From Chaetoderma sp. LZ-2023a (lineage: Eukaryota > Mollusca > Caudofoveata > Chaetodermatida > Chaetodermatidae): a stretch of 64,000 bases of DNA. The DNA is taken from positions 20,313,722 through 20,377,721 of the forward strand of contig CM067372.1 of assembly GCA_034401795.1 (NCBI GenBank), given 5' to 3'. The translations under genes and the position numbers were made by a program. The notes below the pieces were generated by a model, which was not told the origin of the DNA, made no database searches, and saw nothing but the letters and a program-made list of their open reading frames with translations. Of this stretch, positions 1 to 10,750 are shown one piece after another (within the stretch, counting starts at the first letter, position 1; each line of letters opens with the position of its first letter).

Positions 1-1500
1 GTGGTGGTAGCATTTTTGTGAAGGTCTGTGATGAGGGTCCAAGTGACTCCCTCTATTCCAGCAAGATACAGTTTACGCGCAAGGCTTGTGTGGTTTACTA
101 CATCGAAGGCTGACTTGGCATCAAGGAGAGCAACGTATGTATTACGGTTCTTGATTCACGATTCAGCGGTAGCTTCCTGGAGCATCAGTGTGCTGTACAT
201 TGGCGATAACCCGGGTGTAAATCCAAACTGAAGAGGGTGTTGTGTAGGGCTGCACGGTTTGGCTTACAGCCATATCGGTTTCGATATGACTTTTCATATC
301 GGTTTTAACCGAATATCGGTTTTATGGACATGAAACAAAAAATTTAAATGATAAAATTTAGCACGAAAACAGAACATATTTTCACGCCCTGATACATTCG
401 TAACGTTTTACGCCTTTAAAGATTAATATACCTTATAATATCCATCATCGCGGGAGTGAAATTATTAATTAGACCGCCTAAATATTACGCACAGTTAAAT
501 AAACATCGTTTATTTTGTCAAAATTAATCATAAATCAGCAAAACAGGTTGCGAAAAGACGTAAATCACGCGATTGTAATTAATTATCTCCCTTTCTTCTT
601 TCATTTCCAATTCGGCCGAGGACGAAATCATGCCTTGAAGAAAATATTAACTGTAATATTGCGATCGCGAGTTTCATAAGTTAATATGATATTGTGTATA
701 GAAGATAACGTTTTAAAAACGGTTTGAGTAATAATTTTATTTAAAATTATATCCTAATCAGCAAAATGTATTCAGCATTATATTTATTGGCGAGATTTTG
801 ATGCATTCGGCGATTTAGTGTTGGGACGACTTTGCATTATGTTAATTAGCCGGTGACGTAAATAAAATGGATGCCATTGTTTAGAAATGTTTTCCCAGAT
901 ACAAATTTTAATGACAAATTCCCACATTAGTATTGTGTTTTATATTGCAAATTTATCTGAGACTACCAGGGAAAAGACGAGTGGATATTTATTTAATTAA
1001 TTCGCTGCTTGATTTCTCTCGGCGTACAGCGAGTTACATGGAGTTACACAATATGCGCAATTGGGGCCACATTCAATTATTAGTTACCCCGAACATAGCT
1101 TAATGGAAAGTATGGCCATTATTATTCATTACGATTTTCATGCTCGTTAGTATCTTTTATTTTTAACAATCCTGATACGAAAAACCGAAAATATGTTCAT
1201 ATTCAGTTTTTCGATATTTATTTTTTATAATCGGTTATGAAACCGTCAGTGCAGGATATCGGTTTTAAATATGGTATCGGTATATCGCGCAGCCCTAGTG
1301 TTGTGTTTTAAGTACTGTCTGTTGGATGCAGACTTTCAGAAGCATTTCTAGAGTTTTACAAATGGTTGATGTTACTGTAATACCTCGATAGGATGTAGCT
1401 TGGTTAGGATTGCCTTTGAATTCAAGCAGTATGGGCTAACCAAATTCCATAGCATTTAGCTAACATGTATACTTTCCTTAAGCCAATCCCCAAACTCGTA
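1..1500 (-). pseudogene. Degenerate LINE reverse transcriptase, split by a MITE
   Basis: Read on the minus strand, 1-236 gives an RT stretch with LQFGFTPGLSP, STLMLQEA, then TYVALLDAKSAFDVV and GIEGVTWTLITDLHKNAT. These are typical non-LTR RT blocks around the first catalytic aspartate. The upstream part lies beyond the inserted MITE at about 1306-1420, reading TSYRGITVTSTICKTLE then LLKVCIQQTVLKTQHP. Removing the MITE and one 8-bp target duplication rejoins the two halves. An in-frame stop lies near 148-150 (QEATAES*), and the reading becomes poor beyond 1420, so it is dead. It runs off the left window edge. The clade is not resolved. Confidence 0.8.
245..1297. mobile_element. hAT-type MITE (copy 1), 1053 bp, 8-bp TSD
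   Basis: The element opens with TAGGGCTGCACGG and closes with GCGCAGCCCTA, an imperfect terminal inverted repeat. It is flanked by the exact 8-bp duplication GTGTTGTG at 237-244 and 1298-1305. An 8-bp TSD with such ends is the hAT signature. ATATCGGTTTT-like subterminal motifs recur near both ends (about 271-325 and 1180-1285). No transposase frame is visible, so it is non-autonomous. It sits inside the older minus-strand LINE RT. Confidence 0.88.
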
Positions 1501-1571
1501 ACAACCAGTGAAAAAGTATATGCATAGATCGATTATTTTAAGTATTCTCTATTTCTCTTGTCGCTTAATAA

Positions 1572-4066
1572 GTGCTCAGTATAGATCAAAAATCAAAAAA
1601 TCTAAATCTATTCAGGAAAAGGCTACTGCATTTCCGACATTATCGTCAATCTCTCCCCCTACCAGGCTTTTTCCGTATGGCGTTAACAATAGAAGGGGAA
1701 AAGATTGACTATATAGCCGCATTTCCTATAAGTACTGGAATTGAAGCCAAAAATGACGACCCCAGCAGCAATGCATGTAACAATAGCATCCATAGAACTG
1801 TATCAACTGCAGAAACTCTAGATGAAACTCTGGATGACAGCATCAGCAACATGAACAGCACACCAGCCAAGGAAGCAATGAAAGATACTGGCAACGGCAA
1901 CATCAAAACAAATGAGACGATAAGGACGTGAGCTAGAGAGATTGGAAGGGACTGGGGTTGCACGATTTTTCGATTATTCGATTAATCGCGATTGTATAAT
2001 TCAAAATGATCGTGGACGATTATAAAATGAAATAATCGTATAATCGTCATGTTGAAATTTTTGTCAAGACACTTACGCTTGTGAAACTCTGCTCGCGTTA
2101 CCAAGCATGGAAACAAACATCCGGCTATCAGCCGAATGTGTGAATGATTAAATAAATAAATACTGATTTGTTTGTATTGACTCAGGATTAGTTTTAGATG
2201 AATAAAGATTGTTCACTTGGTCGCTATTTGTCATTGTTGTATCACACACGCTTATCCCGCGTTCCCCCTTCTCTGAATAGTTATGCGCTAACTGTTTTCC
2301 CCAAAAAGTTCTAGAACTGATACCACGGAAATTCAACGCATATTCTCACGTACAAATTCTCACCGCCTACGCCTATGTTTAATGTATACCTCAAAACATC
2401 CCCGGGGAAGTGAAATTATTTGGTTTGAGCGCCTAAATATTGCGTATCCTTTAATAAAGGTCGTTTATTACATCAAAATTAATCCACAATTTGATATAAA
2501 ATGGCGTCACGAATAAAATACAAATCACGTAATTCGCCTCCAATTGAAGTTTATTTTAGAGCGAGTATTCGGATATAAATATTCTGGAATCGGGTACTCG
2601 GAACTCGGGAATTTCTATATATTATCATTGCGCGATAGGAACTGCGTATTATACTGATCTGAATAACGGATACCCATTTGATAAACTCCCGTTAGCGTAT
2701 AATATCTCGCGAGAACACGCCGGCTCCCATCGCAAAAGATCCACTGGCTCGCCAACTTAAGAAGCCGGCTATATTGTCATTCGTAATAATTCAATTTGGA
2801 TCATTTAATGTTGATCGGCGTTACAAAATTGATGCGCATTTTCTCCCGTACTTGTTTGGTACATAAATTTGGTCTTACAATATATTTATAAGGAAGCTAT
2901 TTAATCACGCCAAGACTGTTTTAAGCGCATTTTAACTACAAAAGTGTGGAATAAACTTTATTATATCTTGAACATACGTGGCCTACCATTAGTATTAATC
3001 TAATAGGTGGTCGAGATTTACAAATTCAAGGTCTGTATTGACTTCTAGAGGGGCCGGAAATGTATCAGGGCAGAGATTTGTCTTAAGTAGACACACCCTG
3101 TGACACGATTGTTATTATTATACACGCTTTTTTTACAAATTATCTGCTGAGTTAGGGGGTGGGCTTCTAATACAGAGTTTTCCCGTTTTGAAACTGCTAA
3201 GAAATCATTGGAGCTCATATGTCAAAGTTATGGGGTGGACTTCTATTAGAGCATAGGCTACAATTAAACGAAATACGTTACCTTCCGTTTTCCGTCTAGA
3301 AAAATCTTGATACATTCCTTTGTTTACAATCAGCAACTGGCGTATTCTGTCCATGTATGTATACACATGTTCCTAACCCATAATCTTACAATCTGCAGTA
3401 GCATAATAACGTCCTCTAAGCAGCATTGACGTAGTTAATATAGTTCATGATTAATCGTATGATCGTGATTATTTTTCTTAAATGATCGCGATTATGAAAC
3501 GTGAATACTCGTGCAACCCTAGAAGGGACACAACAAACCATAACACTGCGATCCTGACTCAAATCCTCCGAGATATAAAAAAAACATCAAGGAGAGTAAT
3601 GAGGTGCTGCAATCACAAGTGCAGGAGCTGCAGTCGACGCAGGCAATGACCGATTCCTGCCATCAAAAGAAATTGACACCAAGCAGTCATTACACTGGAA
3701 GTAATCTAAGCAACACATTCAATGCCCAAATCTCAAAACATCCAGAAAGACTATCACCAAACAGAACTACTAATAATCCACCAACAAGACAGTACCGTAA
3801 TAGCAGTAGATAACAAGCGACTTTCCACACAAAAAATACCTTACTAATTGGTAGTTCCACCCTCAGAAAGCTTAGCGGATGCTACAGACAACATCAGTAT
3901 CATGGTTCGTTCTTTCAGTGGCGCTAGGATAAATGAAATCCATGACAGGCTAGAGACATTGCTAACAGCTGACTATTATGATGCAGTAGTGGTCCATGTG
4001 GGCACAAACGATATTGGAAGGCGTAAACTAGAAGGCATTGTTTGTGTTCTTTGTGGTTCCATCTGA
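1572..4066 (+). pseudogene. LINE ORF1 remnant with an SGNH-esterase block, interrupted by a MITE
   Basis: A plus-strand open stretch (about 1572-1931) rich in D/S/T/N is followed, after the MITE at 1953-3521, by IKESNEVLQSQVQELQS (about 3589-3640). A further stretch at 3848-4020 contains VRSFSGARINEIHDRLE and AVVVHVGTNDIG. The VHVGTND block is typical of the SGNH (GDSL-like) esterase domain carried in ORF1 of some CR1/L2-like LINEs. Frameshifts separate the pieces: the preceding LLIGSST reading is in another frame. Protein likeness stops near 4020. It may belong to the same insertion as the RT remnant at 4796-6110, with the endonuclease region lost. Confidence 0.6.
1953..3521. mobile_element. 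hAT-type MITE (copy 2), 1569 bp, 8-bp TSD
   Basis: The left end TGGGGTTGCACGA and right end TCGTGCAACCCTA are inverted repeats with one mismatch. The exact 8-bp duplication GAAGGGAC lies at 1945-1952 and 3522-3529. Short subterminal motifs built on CGATTA/TAATCG recur at both ends (about 1966-2045 and 3450-3495). There is no coding sequence. About 2360-2475 resembles copy 1 (about 408-515), so the two share an internal core despite different termini. Confidence 0.87.
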
Positions 4067-4795
4067 GAGTATACGAAAGGAAGCTTTCATCCGATGTCTT
4101 ATAGTACTTTAGCACGAGTACATAGAGAGGGTATAGGACATTGAGGTCATCGCTCCGCTCCCTCTTAAAAGAGGGGGGGTTGGCAAACGTTAAACAGTCT
4201 TTACTCTCAACATCGGTCGTGTTATCCGATGTCCAAATCATTTCCTGATTGTGTTTACATACGCAATTTCAGATGTTTTTTGTGCTCCAAAAGCAAAAGA
4301 GCTTGCTCTTCCAGGGATGAGCTGGTCGTCGGACCTTCGCCTCCCTCCCGCCGAATTCACTTACGGATTCTGGTTATATCATAGAGTATCAGGGTGGTAA
4401 GTATACTCTTGATGTGAAATAAACAAAATCACGGATTTCTTTTTTGCCAGGAGAGTTGAGACTTACCACTCTGACATGATCCCGGCCTCTCTGCCCCTCA
4501 GAGGCTCGGTCTTTCGGCGGTTTATGTTGCAATTATGTTAGGCAATATTTCGGAATAGAATGAGACAGCCCCGCGCGTCCGCGAGTTTGGGCCGCACATC
4601 CGCTGGTCTGTCAGTTGAGTAACCTTCCCAGTGGGGTTTGGGGGGGGGGGGAGGGGAGGGAGTGGGTTCTTTTTAATTCTGAGTATTATTGAAGCTAGGT
4701 CGATATTTAGGAAATATCATATAGAGTATCAGGGTGGTAAGTATCAACTCTCTTGTGAAAAAAGAAATCCGTGATTTCGTTTATTTTTAAGAAAG
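4020..4795. repeat. Inverted-repeat block of unknown family
   Basis: This segment lies between the ORF1-like and RT-like LINE remnants. A stretch of about 60 bp at 4418-4477 is nearly the reverse complement of 4728-4787. The short motif GTATCAGGGTGGTAAGTAT occurs directly at about 4386 and 4725. A poly-G tract is at 4633-4668. No coding content was recognised. The outer borders are uncertain because no target duplication was found. Confidence 0.5.
4633..4668 (+). other. G-rich tract, quadruplex-prone
   Basis: A GGGG run, a 12-G run, then GGGG, GGG and GGG follow one another within 36 nt, enough runs for an intramolecular G-quadruplex. It lies in the inverted-repeat block, with no gene nearby. 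Confidence 0.5.
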
Positions 4796-6110
4796 GAGAC
4801 AAAAAGTTTGTGAGAAACTAGACCTATAAGTTTAACTAGCATAGTATGTAAACTGTTAGAAAGTATTAGAAGAGATAGGATAATGATACATATGAAGGAG
4901 AACAGAATATTAAGTAAAAATCAATTTGGTTTCATCCCGGGTAGATCAACTTTATTACAGCTATTACATGTTATAGACAAATGAACACAAATTCTCGATA
5001 GGGGAGGGAATGTTGACATCGCTTATTTTGACTTTTTGTAAATTGGATTAGATCATTTCTATCAGACCACAAACAGAGAATCATAATTAGCGAAGAACAC
5101 TCAGAATGGAAACCTGTATACAGTGGAATACCCCAGGGCTCTGTATTGGGACCTATTCTCTTTATCTTGTATATAAACAACATACCCAATTGTATAAAAA
5201 ATGGCAGTGATGTATATTTATATGCAGAAAACACAAAGTTGTTTCAGGAAATAAATTCCACACCAGATAGATTAAAAATGCAGTCAGATATATATTTGTT
5301 AGGGAATTGGTCAGATAAGTGGCTCTTACAATTCAACTCAGAGAAATGTAAATAGATATTGGTGTTATCATTGATGATAAGTTGACCTTTGAAAAACACA
5401 TTATTGATACGGTTAACAATGTCAATGTAATCATGGGAATTATCCAGCACACATTTGTGCATTTAGACATAAAATTGTTCAAAACACTTTACACGTCATT
5501 GGTAAGACCTCATGTCGAATATGCAAACCAGGCATGTGGAGTTCTCATTATAGAAAACATATAGACCTTTTGGAAAATGTATAGCGACGGGCAACTAAAG
5601 TAGTACCAGGCCTATCATACCTAAGCTATGAAGCCAGACTTAAAATACTCAATTTACCAACTTTGGCATATCGAAGAAAAAGGGGGAATATGATAGAGAC
5701 CTACAAAATCTTAACTAAAAATATGACCCAGAAATCTGTGAATTTTTTCAGTTAAGAGAAAATTGTATAACTAGGGGTCATAGTCTAAAGTTATACAAAC
5801 CAAAAGCAAGACTCAACTTTCAAAAATACTCTTTCAAACATCGAGTTATAGACTTATGAATAGCCTACCACAACACGTAGTTGAAGCCCAAACAATATTA
5901 TCTTTTGAATCTAGGCTGGATAAGTTATGGAAGACTCAACCGTTATACTATGATTACCTCGGAGCCGATATAAAGCCCGATTGTTATCAGACCAACTAGT
6001 AAAAACGGTACACTAATTAATACCCGCAGATAAAATTTAAAAAAAAATGTCATAACAGGCTGATAGGCCTTCTTACAGGATATAAATTATGATTGATTGA
6101 TTGATTGATA
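4796..6110 (+). pseudogene. Degenerate LINE (Jockey/CR1-like) reverse transcriptase and 3' end
   Basis: Plus-strand pieces read in order: RPISLTS-like start (about 4830), LSKNQFGFIPGRSTLLQLLH (about 4910-4970), GIPQGSVLGPILFILYINN (about 5122-5180), then VYLYAENTKLFQE, DIYLLGNWSDKWLLQFNSEKC, IGVIIDDKLTFEKH and TLYTSLVRPHVEYANQAC. This is the order of non-LTR RT blocks. The catalytic YADD box is YAEN at 5221-5232, and several stops and frameshifts are present, so it is inactive. A run of GATT repeats at about 6090-6108 looks like the 3' tail. Confidence 0.85.
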
Positions 6111-6280
6111 ACTTAATACTAATCTCCACTAACATATAGTATTTACAATAGTATATGTTTGGGTCATTCCAGAATTTAGAGATAACCCAGAGTAGTATTT
6201 ACAGAACTTGCTTATAGATGAGCCGGTGTGCTATCAATATTTTAACATACAATAAATGACAATACAAGTATAATTTTAAC

Positions 6281-6490
6281 ATGGACTGATGCGGTTCTAC
6301 ACCCGGTCCATGTTCCGTCAAGTTTATGAACTGGCCTGGATTACCATACCCAGTTCCTATCCCTATAATGTACTAGACATTAATACATTTACAAATGGAC
6401 TTACTATATGGACTGGTGTGGTTCCACACCCGGTCCACACTCGCTCATGTACGTGAACTGGCCTGGATTACCATACCCAGTTCCTAACTT
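6281..6490. repeat. Two direct copies of a ~127-bp unit
   Basis: ATGGACTGATGCGGTTC at 6281 and ATGGACTGGTGTGGTTC at 6408 start near-identical blocks. Both include ACACCCGGTCCA and GAACTGGCCTGGATTACC. A further ATGGACT start occurs near 6532. No coding content was recognised. Confidence 0.7.
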
Positions 6491-6599
6491 ATAGGTTGAT
6501 ATATACAATGATTTACAATGTAACTGTAGTATGGACTACAGAAGTAGTGCTGTCACAGAACATGGTGTCTGTGTTTAATGAGTGCTGTTACAGAACATG

Positions 6600-6647
6600 T
6601 TAGCAGTAGTAGTAGTAATAGTAGTAGTAGTAGTAGTAGTAGTAGTT
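6600..6647. repeat. (TAG)n microsatellite
   Basis: About fifteen trinucleotide AGT/TAG repeats, interrupted once by AAT. Confidence 0.9.
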
Positions 6648-6839
6648 GTAGACATTCTCTCCTTGACCCACCAGATATGGGGCCCCAACAAACTGAGCCC
6701 CATATATGCTTAATCCGGCTCTGAGAATTAGCTTCATATTACTGTACATAGCGGTTATAGGATTCTAAGCTTTGCTATTCACACTTTTGCTCTAATGGCT
6801 ATGGGCTATGGACAGGTAAATAAAAATCTAATTCACCAC

Positions 6840-7150
6840 TGGCCCTTTACAAGTCTTAGTAATGCAGTGAGACATGTTGTTTATCGAGTCCTGAAGACGT
6901 GTGGTCCTTTAAGGACTTGATGTGGTCTTATAAGCAGATTTGACTGCATTATTAGCTTACCTGGCCTAAAATTCCAAGTGAACTTATGCTGTGGCGACAG
7001 TCCATCCATCGTCCATTCGTCAACTTTGTTTAGACCACAGGGACGATTTCTGGAATGACTGGCTCGGTTATTGAGCCAGGCATTCCAGTGATAAGTTTTA
7101 AAAAATAGTCTTCTCTTGGCCTGCAAATGGTTCGTCGTCAAGACGACTGG
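6840..7150. mobile_element. Partial copy of the palindromic family with CCAGTCATTCCAGTG arms
   Basis: A palindromic centre (GGAATGACTGGCTCGG at about 7052, then a mirrored arm ending GCATTCCAGTGATAAG) is followed by CTTCTCTTGGCCTGCAAATGG. This matches the fold-back family found many times in the ADK introns. The left part is diverged, and no intact TTAA flank is visible here. Confidence 0.55.
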
Positions 7151-7185
7151 AGTGGCCGGTTTGGGCCATCTTCACCATTAACGGT

Positions 7186-7574
7186 TTAAAGGCGCATATT
7201 GATGGCAAAATTACTGAAAATAAAATTGTTTAAATTATATACATTTAGAGGCTTAAACTGTGAGCCTATATGTAATGAAACGAAATAAATCTTAACACAT
7301 GATGATTTCATTCCATATAAATTAATATAATTTTTTAAGTTGCGAAATTGAAATAGAGTCATGAGCCTCTATTTCAATTTCGCAACTTAAAAAATTATAT
7401 TAATGTGCCTCTATTTCAATTTCGCAACTTATATTAATTTATATGGAATGAAATCATCATATGTTAAGATTTATTTCATTTCATTACGGATAGATACATA
7501 ATTTAAGCCTATAAATGAATACAATTTAAAAAATTTTATTTTCAAGCATTCTGGTGTGAATATGCACCTTTAAA
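7186..7574. mobile_element. Fold-back MITE with TTTAAAGG termini, ~389 bp
   Basis: The ends TTTAAAGGCGCATAT (7186) and ATATGCACCTTTAAA (7560-7574) are inverted. The inner arms are also inverted: the stretch around 7271-7365 (GATTTCATTCCATATAAATT) returns as its complement around 7433-7490. The GTTGCGAAATTG segment is present once in the left arm and twice in the right, so the centre is asymmetric. No coding content. Confidence 0.78.
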
Positions 7575-8405
7575 TGAAGGCGATTGGCAATTTTGGATTA
7601 TGGCTGATTTTTAGAAATCTCTTTAAAAATCTTCTCCGAAACCGCTTGCGGGATCGATTCAAAACTCATGAAACATCTAGGGCAAAAGCAGAAGCAAGTT
7701 TTGTTCAAGGGAACTTGATTGACCAAATACTTTAGCGACCATCTTGGATGACCTAGTTTTCCCGAAAACGACTTCTCCAGAAATGTTGAATGGATCAGGC
7801 CAAAATTTGTGAGATATGATTAGGGATTAATCGCCATTAAACTGTGTTCAAAGGAAGTTAATAGTAATAAAAACATGGCCGTCGTGGACCAATGAAAATG
7901 TAGCGTGTTTGGTGGCTATATTGGATTTTTTTATTTTACGGATTTTGAAACCGAAATTGGTTTCATATAGGTTTTTTGGGTATGCTGATTTCAAATTTCC
8001 GGTTTGGAAGCTGTCCAAGAAGTGTTTTGGTGGCCATCTTGGATCTTTTCCCTGCCAAAAACTCCCATACTAAAGCAATGGGAAATTGTGGGCCAAAATT
8101 TTGGAGATATGATTAGGGCCTAAGCGCCATTAAAGTTTGTCCATGGAAAGTTGATACATGTATGTCCAAAAAAACAAGTCCACCATGAATCAGTCAAAAT
8201 TTTGCCTTTTTGGCGGACATATTGCATTTTCTGCAAATTTCTGAGAAAATCATAAAACGCCTACTTATTAAGCACTGGCCCAATTTTAATACAACCTGTC
8301 TAAACCTTCTTCACAGAAATTAGATTGGTAAATTTGTCGAGTGTTCATCTCATTTTGTTCGGTTGTGCCAGTGGCCAAGTGATCCAGGCCTCTTGGGCCT
8401 CTTGT
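7575..8405 (+). mobile_element. Non-coding repeat ending TTGGGCCTCTTGTT
   Basis: The segment carries phrases that recur in the window (GGCGGCCATCTTGGAT-like, CAAAACTCATGAAA, GGGAACTTGATTG) and closes with GGCCTCTTGGGCCTCTTGTT at 8386-8405. The same ending, in the same orientation, appears near 26992, 28221 and 37092. Class unknown; there is no long open frame. From memory, repeats with this terminus are common in bivalve genomes. Confidence 0.6.
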
Positions 8406-8808
8406 TCTTCAATGTTCTCCACTCTTTCTTGTCCACTGTGAACATCTTAAGCTTCATTAGGTTCTTTATCCTCTCTAAAGTCATCCTAGATTGTGTTCTT
8501 TGAGGTCTGATCACAATCCACAAAACACTTAGCAAGTTGATGTTGTGGCGTCCTTTGCATGCCTGATACAGGTTGGCAGAAACCACTGAAAATTCTAGTG
8601 CTCTCTGAGCAGGCTTATTTTCTGGCATTCGAAAGAGCATGTCCGAACATAGACCATCGCTGTTACGTTGCCCTCGCAGATAGAGGCTCTGCATTACACA
8701 GTTTGTAGACTGCTTCATTTGATATTAGACTGTGTGGCCAGTGATGATTTCTAATGGCTGACAGATGTTTGCAGTGACATGCATCTAGTTTGTTCAGGAG
8801 GGCTTTTG
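8400..8808 (-). pseudogene. C-terminal LINE reverse transcriptase remnant
   Basis: On the minus strand, 8808 downwards reads SIMLYNYNRWAAPKALLNKL, DACHCKHLSAIRNHHWPHSL and ISNEAVYKLCNAEPLSARAT. After a frameshift near 8670 it continues as MLFRMPENKPAQRALEF and KGRHNINLLSVL. This is the RT thumb/C-terminal region of a non-LTR retrotransposon (usual pattern: leucine-rich YN..W, ISNE.LY, RMPE.RPAQRAL). Its 5' side, at 8808, turns directly into the 47-bp minisatellite, whose unit is the YNYNRWAAP coding segment. Confidence 0.8.
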
Positions 8809-9889
8809 GAGCTGCCCAGCGGTTATAATTATACAGCATTATGGAAACACATGTGGAGCTACCCAGCTGTTATAATTATACAGCATTATGGAAACACATG
8901 TAGAGCTACCCAGCTGTTATAAGTATACAGCATTATGGAAACACATGTAGAGCTACCCAGCTGTTATAATTATACAGCATTATGGAAACACGTGTGGAGC
9001 TGCCCAGCTGTTATAATTATACAGCATTATGGAAACACATGTAGAGCTACCCAGCTGTTATAATTATACAGCATTATGGAAACACATGTGGAGCTGCCCA
9101 GCTGTTATAATTATACAGCATTATGGAAACACATGTAGAGCTACCCAGCTGTTATAATTATACAGCATTATGGAAACACATGTGGAGCTACCCAGCTGTT
9201 ATAATTACACAGCATTATGGAAACACATGTAGAGCTGCCCAGCTGTTATAATTATACAGCATTATGGAAACACATGTAGAGCTACCCAGCTGTTATAATT
9301 ATACAGCATTATGGAAACACATGTGGAGCTACCCAGCTATTATAATTATACAGCATTATGGAAACACATGTGGAGCTGCCCAGCTGTTATAATTATACAG
9401 CATTATGGAAACACATGTAGAGCTACCCAGCTGTTATAATTATACAGCATTATGGAAACACATGTGGAGCTGCCCAGCTGTTATAATTATACAGCATTAT
9501 GGAAACACATGTGGAGCTACCCAGCTGTTATAATTATACAGCATTATGGAAACACATGTGGAGCTGCCCAGCTGTTATAATTATACAGCATTATGGAAAC
9601 ACATGTGGAGCTACCCAGCTGTTATAATTATACAGCATTATGGAAACACATGTGGAGCTACCCAGCTGTTATAATTATACAGCATTATGGAAACACATGT
9701 GGAGCTGCCCAGCTGTTATAATTATACAGCATTATGGAAACACATGTGGAGCTACCCAGCTGTTATAATTATACAGCATTATGGAAACACATGTGGAGCT
9801 ACCCAGCTGTTATAATTATACAGCATTATGGAAACACATGTGGAGCTGCCCAGCTGTTATAATTATACACCATTATGGAAACACATGTA
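8809..9889. repeat. 47-bp minisatellite, ~23 copies, derived from LINE RT sequence
   Basis: The unit begins GAGCTACCCAGCTGTTATAA and ends GCATTATGGAAACACATGTG. About 23 copies fit exactly in 1081 bp, with very low divergence. Two variable sites (CTAC/CTGC and GTGG/GTAG) alternate between copies. The reverse complement of the first copy is continuous, in frame, with the adjacent LINE RT C-terminus. At 47 bp the frame is not kept, so the array itself is not coding. Confidence 0.95.
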
Positions 9890-10345
9890 GCAGCATCTAG
9901 TTGAATCTTCACTTAAAAAATAAGTGAAAGGTGATACTTCCTGTTATACCGCGAGTTCCATTGTGGGTAGAGCTGCAGAGAGTGCAACCAGGATTCTGGT
10001 CTTCCGCTACTTTTCAGTGCCCCAAAGGGGTGTACCGGCTTTGTGCTTTTGGGTATGCCGACTTCAAATGTGCCACTTTCGAAACTATCAAATAAACAGT
10101 TTGGCAGCCATCTTTTATTTTTCCTGACAAAAACTCCCATAATAAAGCAATGGAATTTTTTTATGTTTTCTCAAGAACCACTTGACCGATTTTAACCAAA
10201 TTTGGTAGGACATATTGTTGTTCTGGGTGCAGTTCTGGCCAAGCCTTAGCATTCTACTTATAAACGAAGCCTGTTCTAATTGAAATGGCTATGTTCCAGG
10301 TGAGGGATACAGGCCTGATGGGCTTATTGTTATTTTCTTCCTTCC
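9890..10345 (+). mobile_element. Fragment of the TTGGGCCTCTTGTT repeat family
   Basis: It contains ACTTCAAATGTGCCACTTTC, TTTGGCAGCCATCTT, ACCACTTGACCGATTTTAACC and a diverged terminus near 10293-10335 (CCAGGTGAGGGATACAGGCC then GATGGGCTTATTGTT). The phrases match copies near 27.6 kb and 37 kb. No coding. Confidence 0.55.
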
Positions 10346-10750
10346 TCTGCAATCCAGAAGAAAAATTGTGACATGCAATTTACTCGTGTAATGCTCCAGC
10401 CACACCAGGGATGGATAAGTTAATGAATATCAAAGATATTTAATAACCAAATATATACATGTACCAGATAAACTTCCTTATCGTACCTTCCTGAACACAC
10501 CAAGCTTGAGTGAATGCTTTAATCACAAGCTTTTCCGCGAAATTCATTATGATACAAGATATCACCTGTTCAATATTTTAAAGCCTTTGCTGCCTCATGT
10601 ATTTACAAATAATTTAACATTTTGTCTGCCTGATCTGTTTCAAATTAGAATACTCCAGGTTTGTGAGTGAATAGAGTTAACCATTCTCAAGTTCAGCAGT
10701 AGTACTGTGTACATAAGCAATCAAACCTGTCCTAAGTGACCACCTTGTGC
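10346..10750. other. Unassigned intergenic DNA
   Basis: I see no gene, palindrome or tandem repeat. The right end (CCTGTCCTAAGTGACCACC, about 10728-10746) resembles a degenerate unit of the following 30-bp array and may be its seed. Confidence 0.5.

Noticed and set aside
8809-9889. CRISPR-like array (regular repeats)
   Set aside because: There are no unique spacers; the whole 47-bp unit repeats. The genome is eukaryotic.
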